A stretch of DNA of 64,000 nucleotides, taken from assembly GCF_030719215.1 (NCBI RefSeq), contig NZ_CP120983.1, positions 620,001-684,000 of the forward strand. The letters run 5' to 3'. The translations under genes and the position numbers were made by a program. The stretch comes from Streptomyces sp. Alt3. GTDB lineage: Bacteria > Actinomycetota > Actinomycetes > Streptomycetales > Streptomycetaceae. The number at the start of each line of letters is the position of its first letter. The first letter of the stretch is position 1. Positions 19,201-30,223 of this stretch are shown one piece after another. The notes beneath the pieces were generated by a model. That model had not been told where the DNA came from, searched no databases, and saw nothing but the letters and a program-made list of their open reading frames with translations.

Positions 19201-20346
19201 AGCACCAGTCCGGTACGTGTGACCCCGCAGCGCGTCCTGGAGAACAAGTGGGTCTCCCTCGGGGTGTTCCAGTTCACCTCCACCCCGAAGGTGTCGCTCT
19301 CCACGCACGCGGCCGACGGCAGCGGTTCCGAGGACGTCGCCTGGGACGCGGTGGGCTTCCAGCCCCTGTCGGCCAAGCCCAAGGACATGGTCGTCGCGAT
19401 GGGCGACTCCTACTCCTCGGGTGAGGGCGCCTCGGCCGCCGGCGGCGTCGACTACTACAGGGAGACCAACTACCGCGATTCCAGCAACCCTTCGACCCGC
19501 AACGCCTGCCACCGCTCGAAGCAGACGTGGTCCCGCCAGGCCACGATCCCGGGACGCTCGGCGTCCGTGGGCTCGATGGACGACGCCCGGTCCGCGGCCT
19601 TGGACTACCACCTCATCGCCTGCTCCGGCGCCCGCACCTACAACATCGCGAGCGTCGGCGAGAACGGCGAGCTGCCCCAGCTGTCCAAGGGCTACCTCGA
19701 CCAGAACACCAGCCTGGTGACGATCTCCATCGGCGGTAACGACGCACGGTTCGCCTACATCATCCAGAAGTGCATCTTCGGCGGTGTGGGCTGGCCGACC
19801 CTGTGCCAGGACCAGAAGTTCGAGGACGACGACTCCCATGTGGACGACGCGGCCTACCAGGGCCTGGACGTCGGCGTGGCTGCCGAGCGTCTCGCCAAGG
19901 AGCGCGTGCGGCCGGCCATCACGGACGCGCTGAAGAAGATCCAGGCGAAGGCGCCCAACGCCAAGATCGTCCTGATGGGCTACCCGCCGCTGCTGGAGAG
20001 GTCCGGGCAGTGCATTCCCGGCATCGGCACCGGGGAGGCGCCCTGGCTGAACGGCATGGCCGCCACGCTCGCCACCGAGATGCAGGGCGCCGTGGACGAC
20101 GCCAAGGCCGCCGGCACCAAGGCCTGGTACTCCAACCCCGCGCAGAACTTCGCGGGCAAGGCCGTCTGCGGTGACCCCGAGCAGGTCCACGGCATCGTCC
20201 TGGACCTGGTGGAGAGCGACGAGCCCGCGATCGACTGGCCGATCCTGCAACTCGGCGCCTCCGCGCAGTCCTTCCACCCGAAGGTCGGAGGAGCCCGGCT
20301 GTACGCGGACTCACTGGAACGGACGATGCAGGGCATGGGGCTCTGA
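16276..20346 (+). CDS. Large secreted multidomain protein: propeller-like + transglycosylase-like + golvesin-like + SGNH hydrolase (NocE-like)
   Basis: 1,356 residues from GTG at 16276; an in-frame ATG at 16168 would add 36 polar residues. A Sec signal (VSRRKRWHIPVITVAATALLAGYPSLSVA) is followed by a beta-propeller-like region (about 60-310) and a Thr/Ala-rich linker. About 455-760 looks like a lytic transglycosylase domain, with ITAQESNMWQATRF supplying a candidate catalytic Glu near 548. About 870-1030 is a golvesin/xanthan-lyase C-terminal-like beta domain. The C-terminus is an SGNH hydrolase: GDSYSSGEG with Ser near 1045, GGND with Asn near 1155, and SFHPK with His near 1334. The usual block V Asp three residues before that His is Gln. 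As I recall, NocE of the nocardicin cluster is a comparable large protein. Likely extracellular; substrate unknown. Confidence 0.85.
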   Translation: MSRRKRWHIPVITVAATALLAGYPSLSVAKTPTPPPGAAQGWSQKDEAKAAKPGPAELPEAVPAEDRAAVLGSGHRTSDDLAWTTSGDATGFHVMVAAADDGYRWRTAATLSEPGFETDTWIGNACLTASGKRAAVTYAPRTFTNKPELMTRGAFTAVVDLTTGTVTKLDVQSSLSYFSPGCGTAEKAVFSQFSDDDSKRNETRLIGVDTASGKAAKPLELPGQVTSAVPVADGYAAAQGARLVKVGSSGDVRVAARTAGVPFQLTAAGDGSVVYIDRPGSTMKTAKTKVTTERAEVRRAPAALLGTSSAGGSTQRLATGALTDFDLARSARTGKVYVTGTAEAAGTLPASVSMPAGVAKGAALSTRGSAAVTTAWADGKDSRVSPQEAASARTARTEMKILKTGHKVTLDARPGTTVGSTAKTAEGLATSPALTGGTTAATPKLAAASPTNPVEDERYCSVPRGDVKKQAFQPTPRQVEWAVDQAVVGKLNSHISRAANWKNTGMSAYQPQSLFPLKTMSGDPNGTPDASDGYHIPAQVMLGITAQESNMWQATRFAVPGVTANTLIGNYYGISHGSDGQSSDPWAINWASADCGYGIVQVTDGMRKAGREKPGETALSVQKQEAIALDYTANIAAGVNILVDKWNQTRGAGMTVNGGSPEYIENWFFALWAYNSGFYPQSSAGSHGGHWGVGYTNNPANALWKANRTPFLESAAGGDDYTHAAHPQDWPYQEKVIGWAARPISAMFAPGDFQPGYRAAWWTATDQRTLAKPPVGLFCDSSNNCDPSKIKEGDTDTNGACQLNNPSDEFFLHCWWNKKAEWKSCQAGACGYALHRFDATYPEQPDGNAYPPRCSSGLPSGTYVVDDVASGVTPTGSSGRSCGAMTSPGTFGFTFTADGANYPGKIDTHQIGAGYGNHFWFAHTRNQATAEGARMKTTGTWTLTNGMTGWSRVWVHLPDHGAHTRQASYTVSGTNSTSPVRVTPQRVLENKWVSLGVFQFTSTPKVSLSTHAADGSGSEDVAWDAVGFQPLSAKPKDMVVAMGDSYSSGEGASAAGGVDYYRETNYRDSSNPSTRNACHRSKQTWSRQATIPGRSASVGSMDDARSAALDYHLIACSGARTYNIASVGENGELPQLSKGYLDQNTSLVTISIGGNDARFAYIIQKCIFGGVGWPTLCQDQKFEDDDSHVDDAAYQGLDVGVAAERLAKERVRPAITDALKKIQAKAPNAKIVLMGYPPLLERSGQCIPGIGTGEAPWLNGMAATLATEMQGAVDDAKAAGTKAWYSNPAQNFAGKAVCGDPEQVHGIVLDLVESDEPAIDWPILQLGASAQSFHPKVGGARLYADSLERTMQGMGL

Positions 20347-20417
20347 CTCTCCGACCCTGCGACACCGGCGTGCCCTCCCCGGGCGGGGAGGGCACGCCGC
20401 TCCACAGGAGGTGAACG

Positions 20418-20711
20418 ATGAGACCCGTGTCCCGTCGTGGCGACATCGGGGCGGCCCTGGTGCTGCTCCTGCTGGACGCCGCCCTGCTGACGGTCCTGCT
20501 CTTCGGCGTGATCGTCTCGGGCGGCCTGACGGGCAGTCCGGACCGTGGCGCGGTCGGCCGTGAGGCCTCGGATGCCGCACTCGTGTGCCTGGTCGCCCTG
20601 CTGGTCTCCGCCGGCATCGCGGCCGCCGTGCGGGCCTGGACGACGGTGGCGGTGCAGGTCGTGGTGCTGGGCGGCGCCGCGGCCGTCGCCTCGACGGGCT
20701 TCGGCCCGTGA
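20418..20711 (+). CDS. Small multi-pass membrane protein, unknown function
   Basis: 97 residues. CACAGGAGGTGAACG precedes ATG at 20418, so translation is well supported. Three hydrophobic segments are visible (about 11-32, 52-70 and 74-92) with the positive end first (MRPVSRRGD), fitting a small integral membrane protein. I do not recognise a family with confidence. It follows the NocE-like gene by 71 bp on the same strand and may be co-transcribed. It converges on the CcaR-like gene across a strong terminator. Confidence 0.7.
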   Translation: MRPVSRRGDIGAALVLLLLDAALLTVLLFGVIVSGGLTGSPDRGAVGREASDAALVCLVALLVSAGIAAAVRAWTTVAVQVVVLGGAAAVASTGFGP

Positions 20712-20745
20712 CGCGCGGGCGCACCCCCGCCGTCCGCCCGTGACA

Positions 20746-20789
20746 CACGACCGCGCTCCCCGGCTTCTGCGCCGGGGAGCGCGGTCGTG
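20746..20789. terminator. Strong bidirectional terminator
   Basis: A perfect 19-bp stem (20746-20764 with 20771-20789) and a 6-base loop, between the small membrane protein gene (+) and the CcaR-like gene (-). Its right arm is also the beginning of a tandem repeat. Confidence 0.8.
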
Positions 20790-20878
20790 GTCGGACGGGT
20801 TCAGCACCCGGGAGCGCGGTCGTGCCCGGACGGGGTCAGCGCCGGGGAACGCGGTCGTGGTCGGGCGGGGTCAGCGCC
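20774..20878. repeat. Three tandem 35-bp repeats overlapping terminator and ccaR-like 3' end
   Basis: Three head-to-tail units of 35 bp (20774-20808, 20809-20843, 20844-20878). All share GCGGTCGTG and end in TCAGCRCC. The first begins inside the terminator arm, and the last supplies the stop codon and final codons of the CcaR-like gene. It looks like slippage or duplication of a gene-end plus half-terminator unit. Confidence 0.85.
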
Positions 20879-21659
20879 GGGCCATCCCTGGCACGGCCGA
20901 GAGCAGGTCGGCGTCCTGGCGGAGGATCGCCCGTTCCAGCGTGGTCAGCCTGGGGCCCGGGTAGATGCCCAGCTCATCGGTCAGCGTGCTGCGGGCTCTT
21001 CGGAAGACGGCGAGGGCGTCGGCCTGTCTCCCGGAGAGATAGAGCGCCTGCATCAAATGCGCGTACAGCTCTTCCCTGAGGGGATGGAGGAGTATGAGGT
21101 CGGTGAGTTCGACGATGGCCTCCTCATATTGCCCCAGAGTTATTTCCAGGCCAATACGCTGTTGCAGTGCGGCGACCCGCTCCTCTTCGAGCCGGGCGGC
21201 ACGTGTCTGCAGGGCGCAGCTCGATATCGTGGCCAGGGCGGGGCCTCGCCAGAGGGCAAGGGCGTCCTTGAGGAGGTCGAGTGCCTCCTCCTTGAGATCT
21301 GCACGAACCAGCTTCTTCGCTGTCGCGACATTGCGCCGGAAGATATCGCTGTCGATCTCGCAGTGGGCGGGGTCGAGCTGGTATCCGGAAGCCGTCGACA
21401 GGACGGTTTCCTGCGGCGCGCCGACCGAGGCCAGCGAGCGGCGGATCATCCACACACTCGTCTGCAGCTGACCGGGGGCGGTGCGGGGTGGATGCTCGCC
21501 CCAGAGCTGGGCGATGAGTTCGGGAGTGTTGACGGTTCTGCCCGACACAAGTGCGAGGGCGGTGAGAACCCTGAGTTGCCGCTGTCCGGCGAGGGGGACC
21601 GGAACGTTCTGGGAAATCATCGAGATCGGACCCAATATACGAATCTGCACGCCGACCAC
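20871..21659 (-). CDS. ccaR: SARP-family activator, CcaR-like
   Basis: 262 residues, close to the 256 of S. clavuligerus CcaR. It has an OmpR-like winged helix (VQIRILGPISM, LAGQRQLRVLTALAL, LQTSVWMIRRSLASVG) and a bacterial transcriptional activation domain with TPR-like helices (LYAHLMQALYLSGRQADALAVFRRAR). Known: CcaR is the master activator of cephamycin C and clavulanic acid genes. GTG at 21659 is chosen because GGGAG lies 8 bases upstream; GTG at 21650 is possible. Codon use is unlike its neighbours: ATA, ATT, AAA and AAT codons are frequent, which suggests separate acquisition. I see no TTA codon, whereas S. clavuligerus ccaR has one and depends on bldA. Confidence 0.85.
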   Translation of the reverse strand: MVGVQIRILGPISMISQNVPVPLAGQRQLRVLTALALVSGRTVNTPELIAQLWGEHPPRTAPGQLQTSVWMIRRSLASVGAPQETVLSTASGYQLDPAHCEIDSDIFRRNVATAKKLVRADLKEEALDLLKDALALWRGPALATISSCALQTRAARLEEERVAALQQRIGLEITLGQYEEAIVELTDLILLHPLREELYAHLMQALYLSGRQADALAVFRRARSTLTDELGIYPGPRLTTLERAILRQDADLLSAVPGMARR

Positions 21660-22300
21660 AGGGGGGTCTCCCGTTCTGCCTGTCCACGACTCTTCTTGGT
21701 GCCATGAACTGCTGGATTTGTGCAACGCAATGCCGTGTGATGCGCCCGCCGGTGAAGCGAATACAGTGATCATGACTGCGGTCACTACGCGCGTAGCGAG
21801 GTTCCGTCCTGTCCAGTCGGGACAGTAATAAGCCAACTCCACCGCGTCAACGAGGCATTGACCGGTGCGGCTGAAAACCACCGCGTGATGAACCCCCAAA
21901 GCGTGCGGGCAGGAAATCCACGGATAACTCGCGGCGATCAGGGCGGCCGGGAATGCATGATCGCGTATCGCACGGAGTAGTCACCGCGGCCCCCGGCCCA
22001 CCCCGCACGGCCGGTCACGACCCCCGGAAGCGTAGGGCTCTTGCGGAGCATGTGCGTCCACTGTGGAGCCGATGGGGATCACGTGTGGAGAGTGTGATTA
22101 CCCAGCGCATCTATCCGGACCAAGATCCATACTTTCAGTGGACTAGTCCAGTGATGGCGAAAACCCGCGCGTCGAGGGGCCGTGGGCCGCCGTCGGACGC
22201 ACCTAAAAGCGACGGTCGGCAGGCCCGACCGGCCATGAGAGCCGATCGGGCATGAGAGCCGGTCGGGCCGGGAGACCGTGCGGGGTGCCGGGGAAGCCGG
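21660..22300. promoter_or_regulatory. Long non-coding region upstream of ccaR-like gene
   Basis: 641 bp, notably AT-richer than the genome around 21700-21960 and 22080-22170. I see no plausible gene. It probably holds a long promoter for the CcaR-like gene. A 12-bp palindrome TGGACTAGTCCA lies at 22139-22150, with CAGTG repeated directly on both sides. The end at 22223-22268 is a hairpin with short tandem repeats. Confidence 0.5.
22223..22268 (-). terminator. Terminator-like hairpin with 17-bp tandem repeat in the loop
   Basis: The arms GCCCGACCGGC (22223-22233) and GCCGGTCGGGC (22258-22268) are perfectly complementary. Between and into them lie two 17-bp direct copies (22234-22250 and 22251-22267) differing at one base. 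It is 32 bp past the stop of the metallo-beta-lactamase-fold gene and probably ends its transcript. Confidence 0.6.
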
Positions 22301-23308
22301 TCAGGCGGTCGCCCCGGTGACGTCGAGCAGCTCCAGGTGCCGGGGGGCCAGCACGCGCGTGCCGCCTGCCCAGCCCTGGCGTTCGACGGCCCGCGTCAGT
22401 GCGGCCACCGCGTCGGAGGACGCCGTGCCGGAGATCCCGGAGCTGCCCAGCGGGGTCACCATGTCGTCGTGGTGACAGGGCAGGATCAGGGACGGCGACC
22501 CGAGCGCGGCGAGCAGCCGGTCCGGATAGCCGTGGACGGCCGCGTACCCGCTCATCCCGATCACCGCCACGTCGGGCCGCGCGCCCGCGAGTTCGCGCTC
22601 CGCGACGTTGCTGGTGCCGGTCAGCAGCACCGACGGGCCGCCCTCGACGGACACCTGGAAGGCCAGCGTCTGCCCCTCGACCAGGTCGCCGAGGGTCCGG
22701 GGCCGCGCCGGGACGGCGTCGCGCGTTCCGGGGGCGAAGGAGGTGTAGTCCTGCTGCCTGCTGTGCAGACTGCGGAACACCTCGACGCTGTAACCGTCGA
22801 ACTGGAGGTGGTCTCCCCCGTTCACCGCCACCACGTCGGCCATGCGGTGCGCCGGCGTCCCCATGGCTTCGAGCAGGTGGCGCGACGTGGTGTCGCAGAG
22901 TGTCCGCACGCGTCGTCCGCTCCAGCCCGGCCGCGACAACAGGTGCGGCACGTCGGCGAGGTGGTCGAAGTGCCCGTGACTGACGAGGATCAGCTCGGGC
23001 ACCCCGGTCAGCCCCTTCTCCGCCACGTGCTCCACCGCCTCGGTGTCCGGACGCAGCGGGAGCGCCGGATCGAGGCCGCCGTCCGCGTCGGCGTAGGGCA
23101 TGCGGCTCAGGTACGGGTCGAATAGCACGCTGCGGCCCCCGAAGGAAAGCTCCCAGCCCGCGACACCCAGCCAGCGCAGGCCGAGCTCGGCACCCTTCGG
23201 AGCCTGCCGGGGGCGGGCGGCCGGCAGCGGGGCGGCGCCACCGACCAGCAGCCCCGCCACCCCCGCACCCAGAGCGCCCTGGAGAACCGACCTTCGCGAC
23301 TGACTCAT
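22301..23308 (-). CDS. Tat-exported metallo-beta-lactamase-fold hydrolase
   Basis: 335 residues. The twin-arginine signal SRRSVLQGALGAGVAGLLVG starts at residue 4, so a folded, metal-loaded protein is probably exported. The metal motif H111-G-H113-F-D115-H116 (HxHxDH) is intact, with later His residues in VFRSLHSRQQD, ILPCHHDDM and PRHLEL. The overall pattern is closer to UlaG/RomA-like hydrolases than to classical class B beta-lactamases. ATG at 23308 follows GAGGTGGCGC. It lies between the CcaR-like gene and oat2. Role unknown; hydrolysis of a clavam, lactone or lipid substrate outside the membrane is conceivable. Confidence 0.85.
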   Translation of the reverse strand: MSQSRRSVLQGALGAGVAGLLVGGAAPLPAARPRQAPKGAELGLRWLGVAGWELSFGGRSVLFDPYLSRMPYADADGGLDPALPLRPDTEAVEHVAEKGLTGVPELILVSHGHFDHLADVPHLLSRPGWSGRRVRTLCDTTSRHLLEAMGTPAHRMADVVAVNGGDHLQFDGYSVEVFRSLHSRQQDYTSFAPGTRDAVPARPRTLGDLVEGQTLAFQVSVEGGPSVLLTGTSNVAERELAGARPDVAVIGMSGYAAVHGYPDRLLAALGSPSLILPCHHDDMVTPLGSSGISGTASSDAVAALTRAVERQGWAGGTRVLAPRHLELLDVTGATA

Positions 23309-23407
23309 GCGCCACCTCGTTCACGTTGTGCTGATCACCCGTCACCCTACGGAGCAGTCGGGGTGGGGCGGCGCATTTGAGTCAGCGGCGGGCCGAGGCG
23401 GAGCGGA

Positions 23408-24586
23408 TCAGGTGGTGTACTCGGAGTTCAGGCGCACGTAACCTTCCGTCAGGTCGCAGCCGTAGACGGTGAACTCCCCGTCCCCGATGCCCAGTCCGAT
23501 GCCGATCACGACCTCGCTGCCGCTCATGTGCTCGGCGACGGCGCTGCGCAGCTCTGCGTCGCCGGGGCCGTCGGCACTCTGCGGATAGACCGAGGTCCCG
23601 CCGAACTGGACGGTGACGTTCTCCTGGAGGATGTCGGTGTCGTCGGTGCACTTGCCGATCGCCATCGTCACCCGGCCCCAGTTGGGGTCGCTGCCGTGCA
23701 CCGCGGTCTTGACCAGCGGCGAGTTGACCACGGTCTTTCCGACACGCTTGGCCTGCGCCGTGTCCCGCGCCCCGGTGACGCGTACCTCGATCAGCTTGCT
23801 GGCCCCCTCCCCGTCGGAGGCGATGTTCTTCACCAGGGCAAGCGCCACTTCGTGCAGCGCCGCCTCGAACTCCGCCGGATCCACCTCGCCGGCCAGGCCG
23901 TTGGCGAACAGGACCGCCGTGTCGCTGGTCGAGGTGTCGGTGTCGATGGACACGGCGTTGAAGGTGCGGTCCATGACGCTGCGGAAGATCCGGTCCTGCG
24001 TGTCCGGGGGCAGCAGGGCGTCGGTGGCGAAGAAGGTCAGCAGCGTCGCCATGTCGGGTTCCAGCATCCCGACACCCTTGGCGATGCCGACGAGCGTGGC
24101 GTCGCCGCAGCGCACCCTGACCTCCTTGGGCCGGGTGTCGGTCGTCATGATGGCCCGTGCCGCGCGGTCGAACCCGCCGTCCGGGAAGGGCCACGAGAGC
24201 GTCTTGATGTGCTCGCGGATCTGCTCCATGGGGTACTGGAGGCCGATCACCCCGGTGGAGGCGATCAGCAGTTCGTCCTCCGGGAGTCCGGTGGCGGCCG
24301 CCACCGTGCCCCGGATCTCCCGGGCGTTGTCCTCCCCCTCCACGCCGGTGGCAACGTTGGCGTTCCGCGCGAGGACCACGACTCCGCGCGCCTGCCCGTC
24401 GGCCACCGCGGCCCGGCTGAGCACCACGCTCGGCCCGGAGAAGCGGGACTTGGTGAACACCGCGCTGACCTGCGCGGGCACGGTCGAGGCCAGCACCGTG
24501 AAGTCGTCCCGCCCGTCGTCCGAGAGCCCTGCCGGAGCTGTGTGCACCACGAACCCCGCGGGGTCCCGGTCTGTCGTGCCGGTCAT
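23408..24586 (-). CDS. oat2: Ornithine acetyltransferase OAT2 (ArgJ family)
   Basis: 392 residues (OAT2 of S. clavuligerus is 393). It is an ArgJ-family Ntn-type enzyme made as one chain and self-cleaved before T181 in KGVGMLEPDMA-TLL; the count gives exactly Thr181. Further hallmarks are STGVIGLQYPM, HGSDPNWGR and the C-terminal LNSEYTT. Known: OAT2 transfers acetyl groups between N-acetylglutamate/N-acetylornithine and other acceptors, and lies in the clavulanic acid cluster. ATG at 24586 is preferred because AAGAAGG precedes it and the N-terminus then matches the family. An upstream ATG at 24640 would add 18 atypical residues. Divergent from ceaS2. Confidence 0.95.
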   Translation of the reverse strand: MTGTTDRDPAGFVVHTAPAGLSDDGRDDFTVLASTVPAQVSAVFTKSRFSGPSVVLSRAAVADGQARGVVVLARNANVATGVEGEDNAREIRGTVAAATGLPEDELLIASTGVIGLQYPMEQIREHIKTLSWPFPDGGFDRAARAIMTTDTRPKEVRVRCGDATLVGIAKGVGMLEPDMATLLTFFATDALLPPDTQDRIFRSVMDRTFNAVSIDTDTSTSDTAVLFANGLAGEVDPAEFEAALHEVALALVKNIASDGEGASKLIEVRVTGARDTAQAKRVGKTVVNSPLVKTAVHGSDPNWGRVTMAIGKCTDDTDILQENVTVQFGGTSVYPQSADGPGDAELRSAVAEHMSGSEVVIGIGLGIGDGEFTVYGCDLTEGYVRLNSEYTT

Positions 24587-26515
<1,929 letters not shown>

Positions 26516-26517
26516 TC

Positions 26518-28047
26518 ATGGCACACACACTCCCCGCGGCCACGGGGTTCCTGGTCTCCGCCCGACAGGGCGGGGACCGGGCCCCGGGGCCCGTGTTCGC
26601 CACCCGGGGCGCCCACGAATCCGTGGCCGAGGCCCTCCGCAACCAGACATTCGACGCCGTGCTCGTCCACTCGGGTTCGCCCGGGGACGCCGTGGCCCGC
26701 GCCGGTGACACGGCGCTCGTCCTGGCCGGCGAGCTCTACAACAGGGAGGAACTGCTCACCCTCCTCCCGTCCGGCAGCGACGCCGGCACGGACGCGCAGC
26801 TCGTGCTCGCCCTCCTGGGCGTCTACGACCTGCATGCGTTCCGGCTGCTCAACGGCCGGTTCGCGGCGGCCGCCGCCCTGGGTGACCGGGTGCTCCTGGC
26901 CACCGACCACGCGGGTTCCGTCCCGCTCTACACCCTTCCCGCACCGGGACGTGTCCTCGCCGCGACCGAGATCAAGGCCCTAGTCCCGGCGACGGCGGGT
27001 ACTCCGCCGGCCGGGCGGCCCGTCGCGGACGCGCGCAGGGTGCGCCGGGTGCCGGGTGTCCACCAGGTGCCCGCGGGCACGGTCCTGGACCTGGACGTCC
27101 GCACGGGCACCGCCGTGCCCTCCCGGACCTGGGCGCCCGCGCTGTCCCGCCGTGTGCTGTCCGAGGCCGACGCGACCGACGCGGTACGCAGGACCCTGGA
27201 GCGGGCCGTCAAGGCCCGTACAGGAGGCACCACGCCACTGGTGGTGCTCTCCGGAGGAATCGATTCCTCCGGAGTCGCCGCGCTCGCCGCCGCGCACACG
27301 GACGGCCCCCTGGACACACTGTCCATGGGGACCGACACCGCGGACGAGTTCGCCGAGGCCCGGGTGGTCGCCACCCATCTCGGCTCCTCCCACCGGGAGA
27401 TCACCGTCCCGACCGCGGATCTGCTCGGCCAGCTGCCCTACGCGGTCTGGGCGTCCGAGTCCGTCGACCCGGACATCATCGAGTACCTGCTGCCGCTCAC
27501 CGCCCTGTACCGGGCGCTGGACGATCCGGCCCGCCGGATACTCACCGGCTACGGGGCCGACATCCCGCTCGCCGGCATGCACCGCGAGGACCGGCTGCCC
27601 CAGCTGGACACGGCCGTGGCGTTCGACATGGCCACGTTCGACGGGCTCAACGAGATGACTCCGGTGCTCTCCGGCATCCAGGGCCACTGGTCGACGCACC
27701 CGTACTGGGACCGCGACGTGCTGGACCTGCTGGTGCCGCTGGAGGCCGGGCTCAAACGCCGTTACGGCCGCGACAAGTGGGTCCTGCGCGAGGCGATGAG
27801 CGCCCTGCTCCCGCAGGAGACCGTCACCCGGCCCAAGCTCGGCGTGCACGAGGGCTCCGGGACGACGTCCTCCTTCAGCCTTCTGCTGATGGACGCCGGA
27901 GTGCCGGACGCCGATGTCCACCGCGCCAAGTCCCTGGTGGTGAAGGAGATCTTCGACCGGGTGGTCGTCGAAGGACTGCCGCCCGGCCTGGTGAGCACCG
28001 CCGACGCGGTCCACCAGGTGGCCGCACGCCTGAAGGAGACCGAGTGA
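26518..28047 (+). CDS. bls2: Beta-lactam synthetase (asparagine synthetase-like)
   Basis: 509 residues (family about 513). It is related to class B asparagine synthetases but lacks the N-terminal catalytic Cys (the start is MAHTLPAATGF), as expected for beta-lactam synthetase. The PP-loop VVLSGGIDSSG is near residues 241-251. Counting gives Y345, E379 and K440, which correspond by constant offset to Tyr348, Glu382 and Lys443 of the S. clavuligerus enzyme. Reaction: ATP-dependent closure of the beta-lactam ring of N2-(2-carboxyethyl)arginine to deoxyguanidinoproclavaminate. ATG at 26518 lies 2 bp after the ceaS2 stop. Its PP-loop codons form a perfect 24-bp DNA palindrome. Confidence 0.97.
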   Translation: MAHTLPAATGFLVSARQGGDRAPGPVFATRGAHESVAEALRNQTFDAVLVHSGSPGDAVARAGDTALVLAGELYNREELLTLLPSGSDAGTDAQLVLALLGVYDLHAFRLLNGRFAAAAALGDRVLLATDHAGSVPLYTLPAPGRVLAATEIKALVPATAGTPPAGRPVADARRVRRVPGVHQVPAGTVLDLDVRTGTAVPSRTWAPALSRRVLSEADATDAVRRTLERAVKARTGGTTPLVVLSGGIDSSGVAALAAAHTDGPLDTLSMGTDTADEFAEARVVATHLGSSHREITVPTADLLGQLPYAVWASESVDPDIIEYLLPLTALYRALDDPARRILTGYGADIPLAGMHREDRLPQLDTAVAFDMATFDGLNEMTPVLSGIQGHWSTHPYWDRDVLDLLVPLEAGLKRRYGRDKWVLREAMSALLPQETVTRPKLGVHEGSGTTSSFSLLLMDAGVPDADVHRAKSLVVKEIFDRVVVEGLPPGLVSTADAVHQVAARLKETE

Positions 28048-28091
28048 ACCGCACCGGCCGCCCGCGGCCCGACCGACAGGAGGGATGAACC

Positions 28092-30013
<1,922 letters not shown>

Positions 30014-30030
30014 CCGGCCCCCGACGGCCC

Positions 30031-30078
30031 GGCGGGCCGGTGGCGCTCCCCGACGGTGCGGGGTGCCACCGGCCCGCC
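30031..30078 (+). terminator. Terminator after cas2
   Basis: A perfect 14-bp stem (30031-30044 with 30065-30078) around a 20-nt loop that can itself pair CCCC with GGGG. It starts 17 bp after the cas2 stop, so the PBP gene probably has its own promoter within 30079-30223. Confidence 0.75.
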
Positions 30079-30223
30079 TCGTGCTGCCCGCTCTCGGCTC
30101 ACTCTCCCGCCGCTCTCCGCGGGAGCCCGGTGCCCTCGGGCAGCGGTTAGCGTGTCGGAGAGGCGGCCGGAGGCGGTCCGGCCGCGGCAGAGGTATCCGC
30201 AGTGGACAAGGAGACAACGCCAA

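Noticed and set aside
20774..20878. CRISPR-like array
   Set aside because: The 35-bp units are contiguous with no spacers and there are no cas genes for CRISPR; they are a plain tandem repeat. The cas2 gene here is clavaminate synthase.
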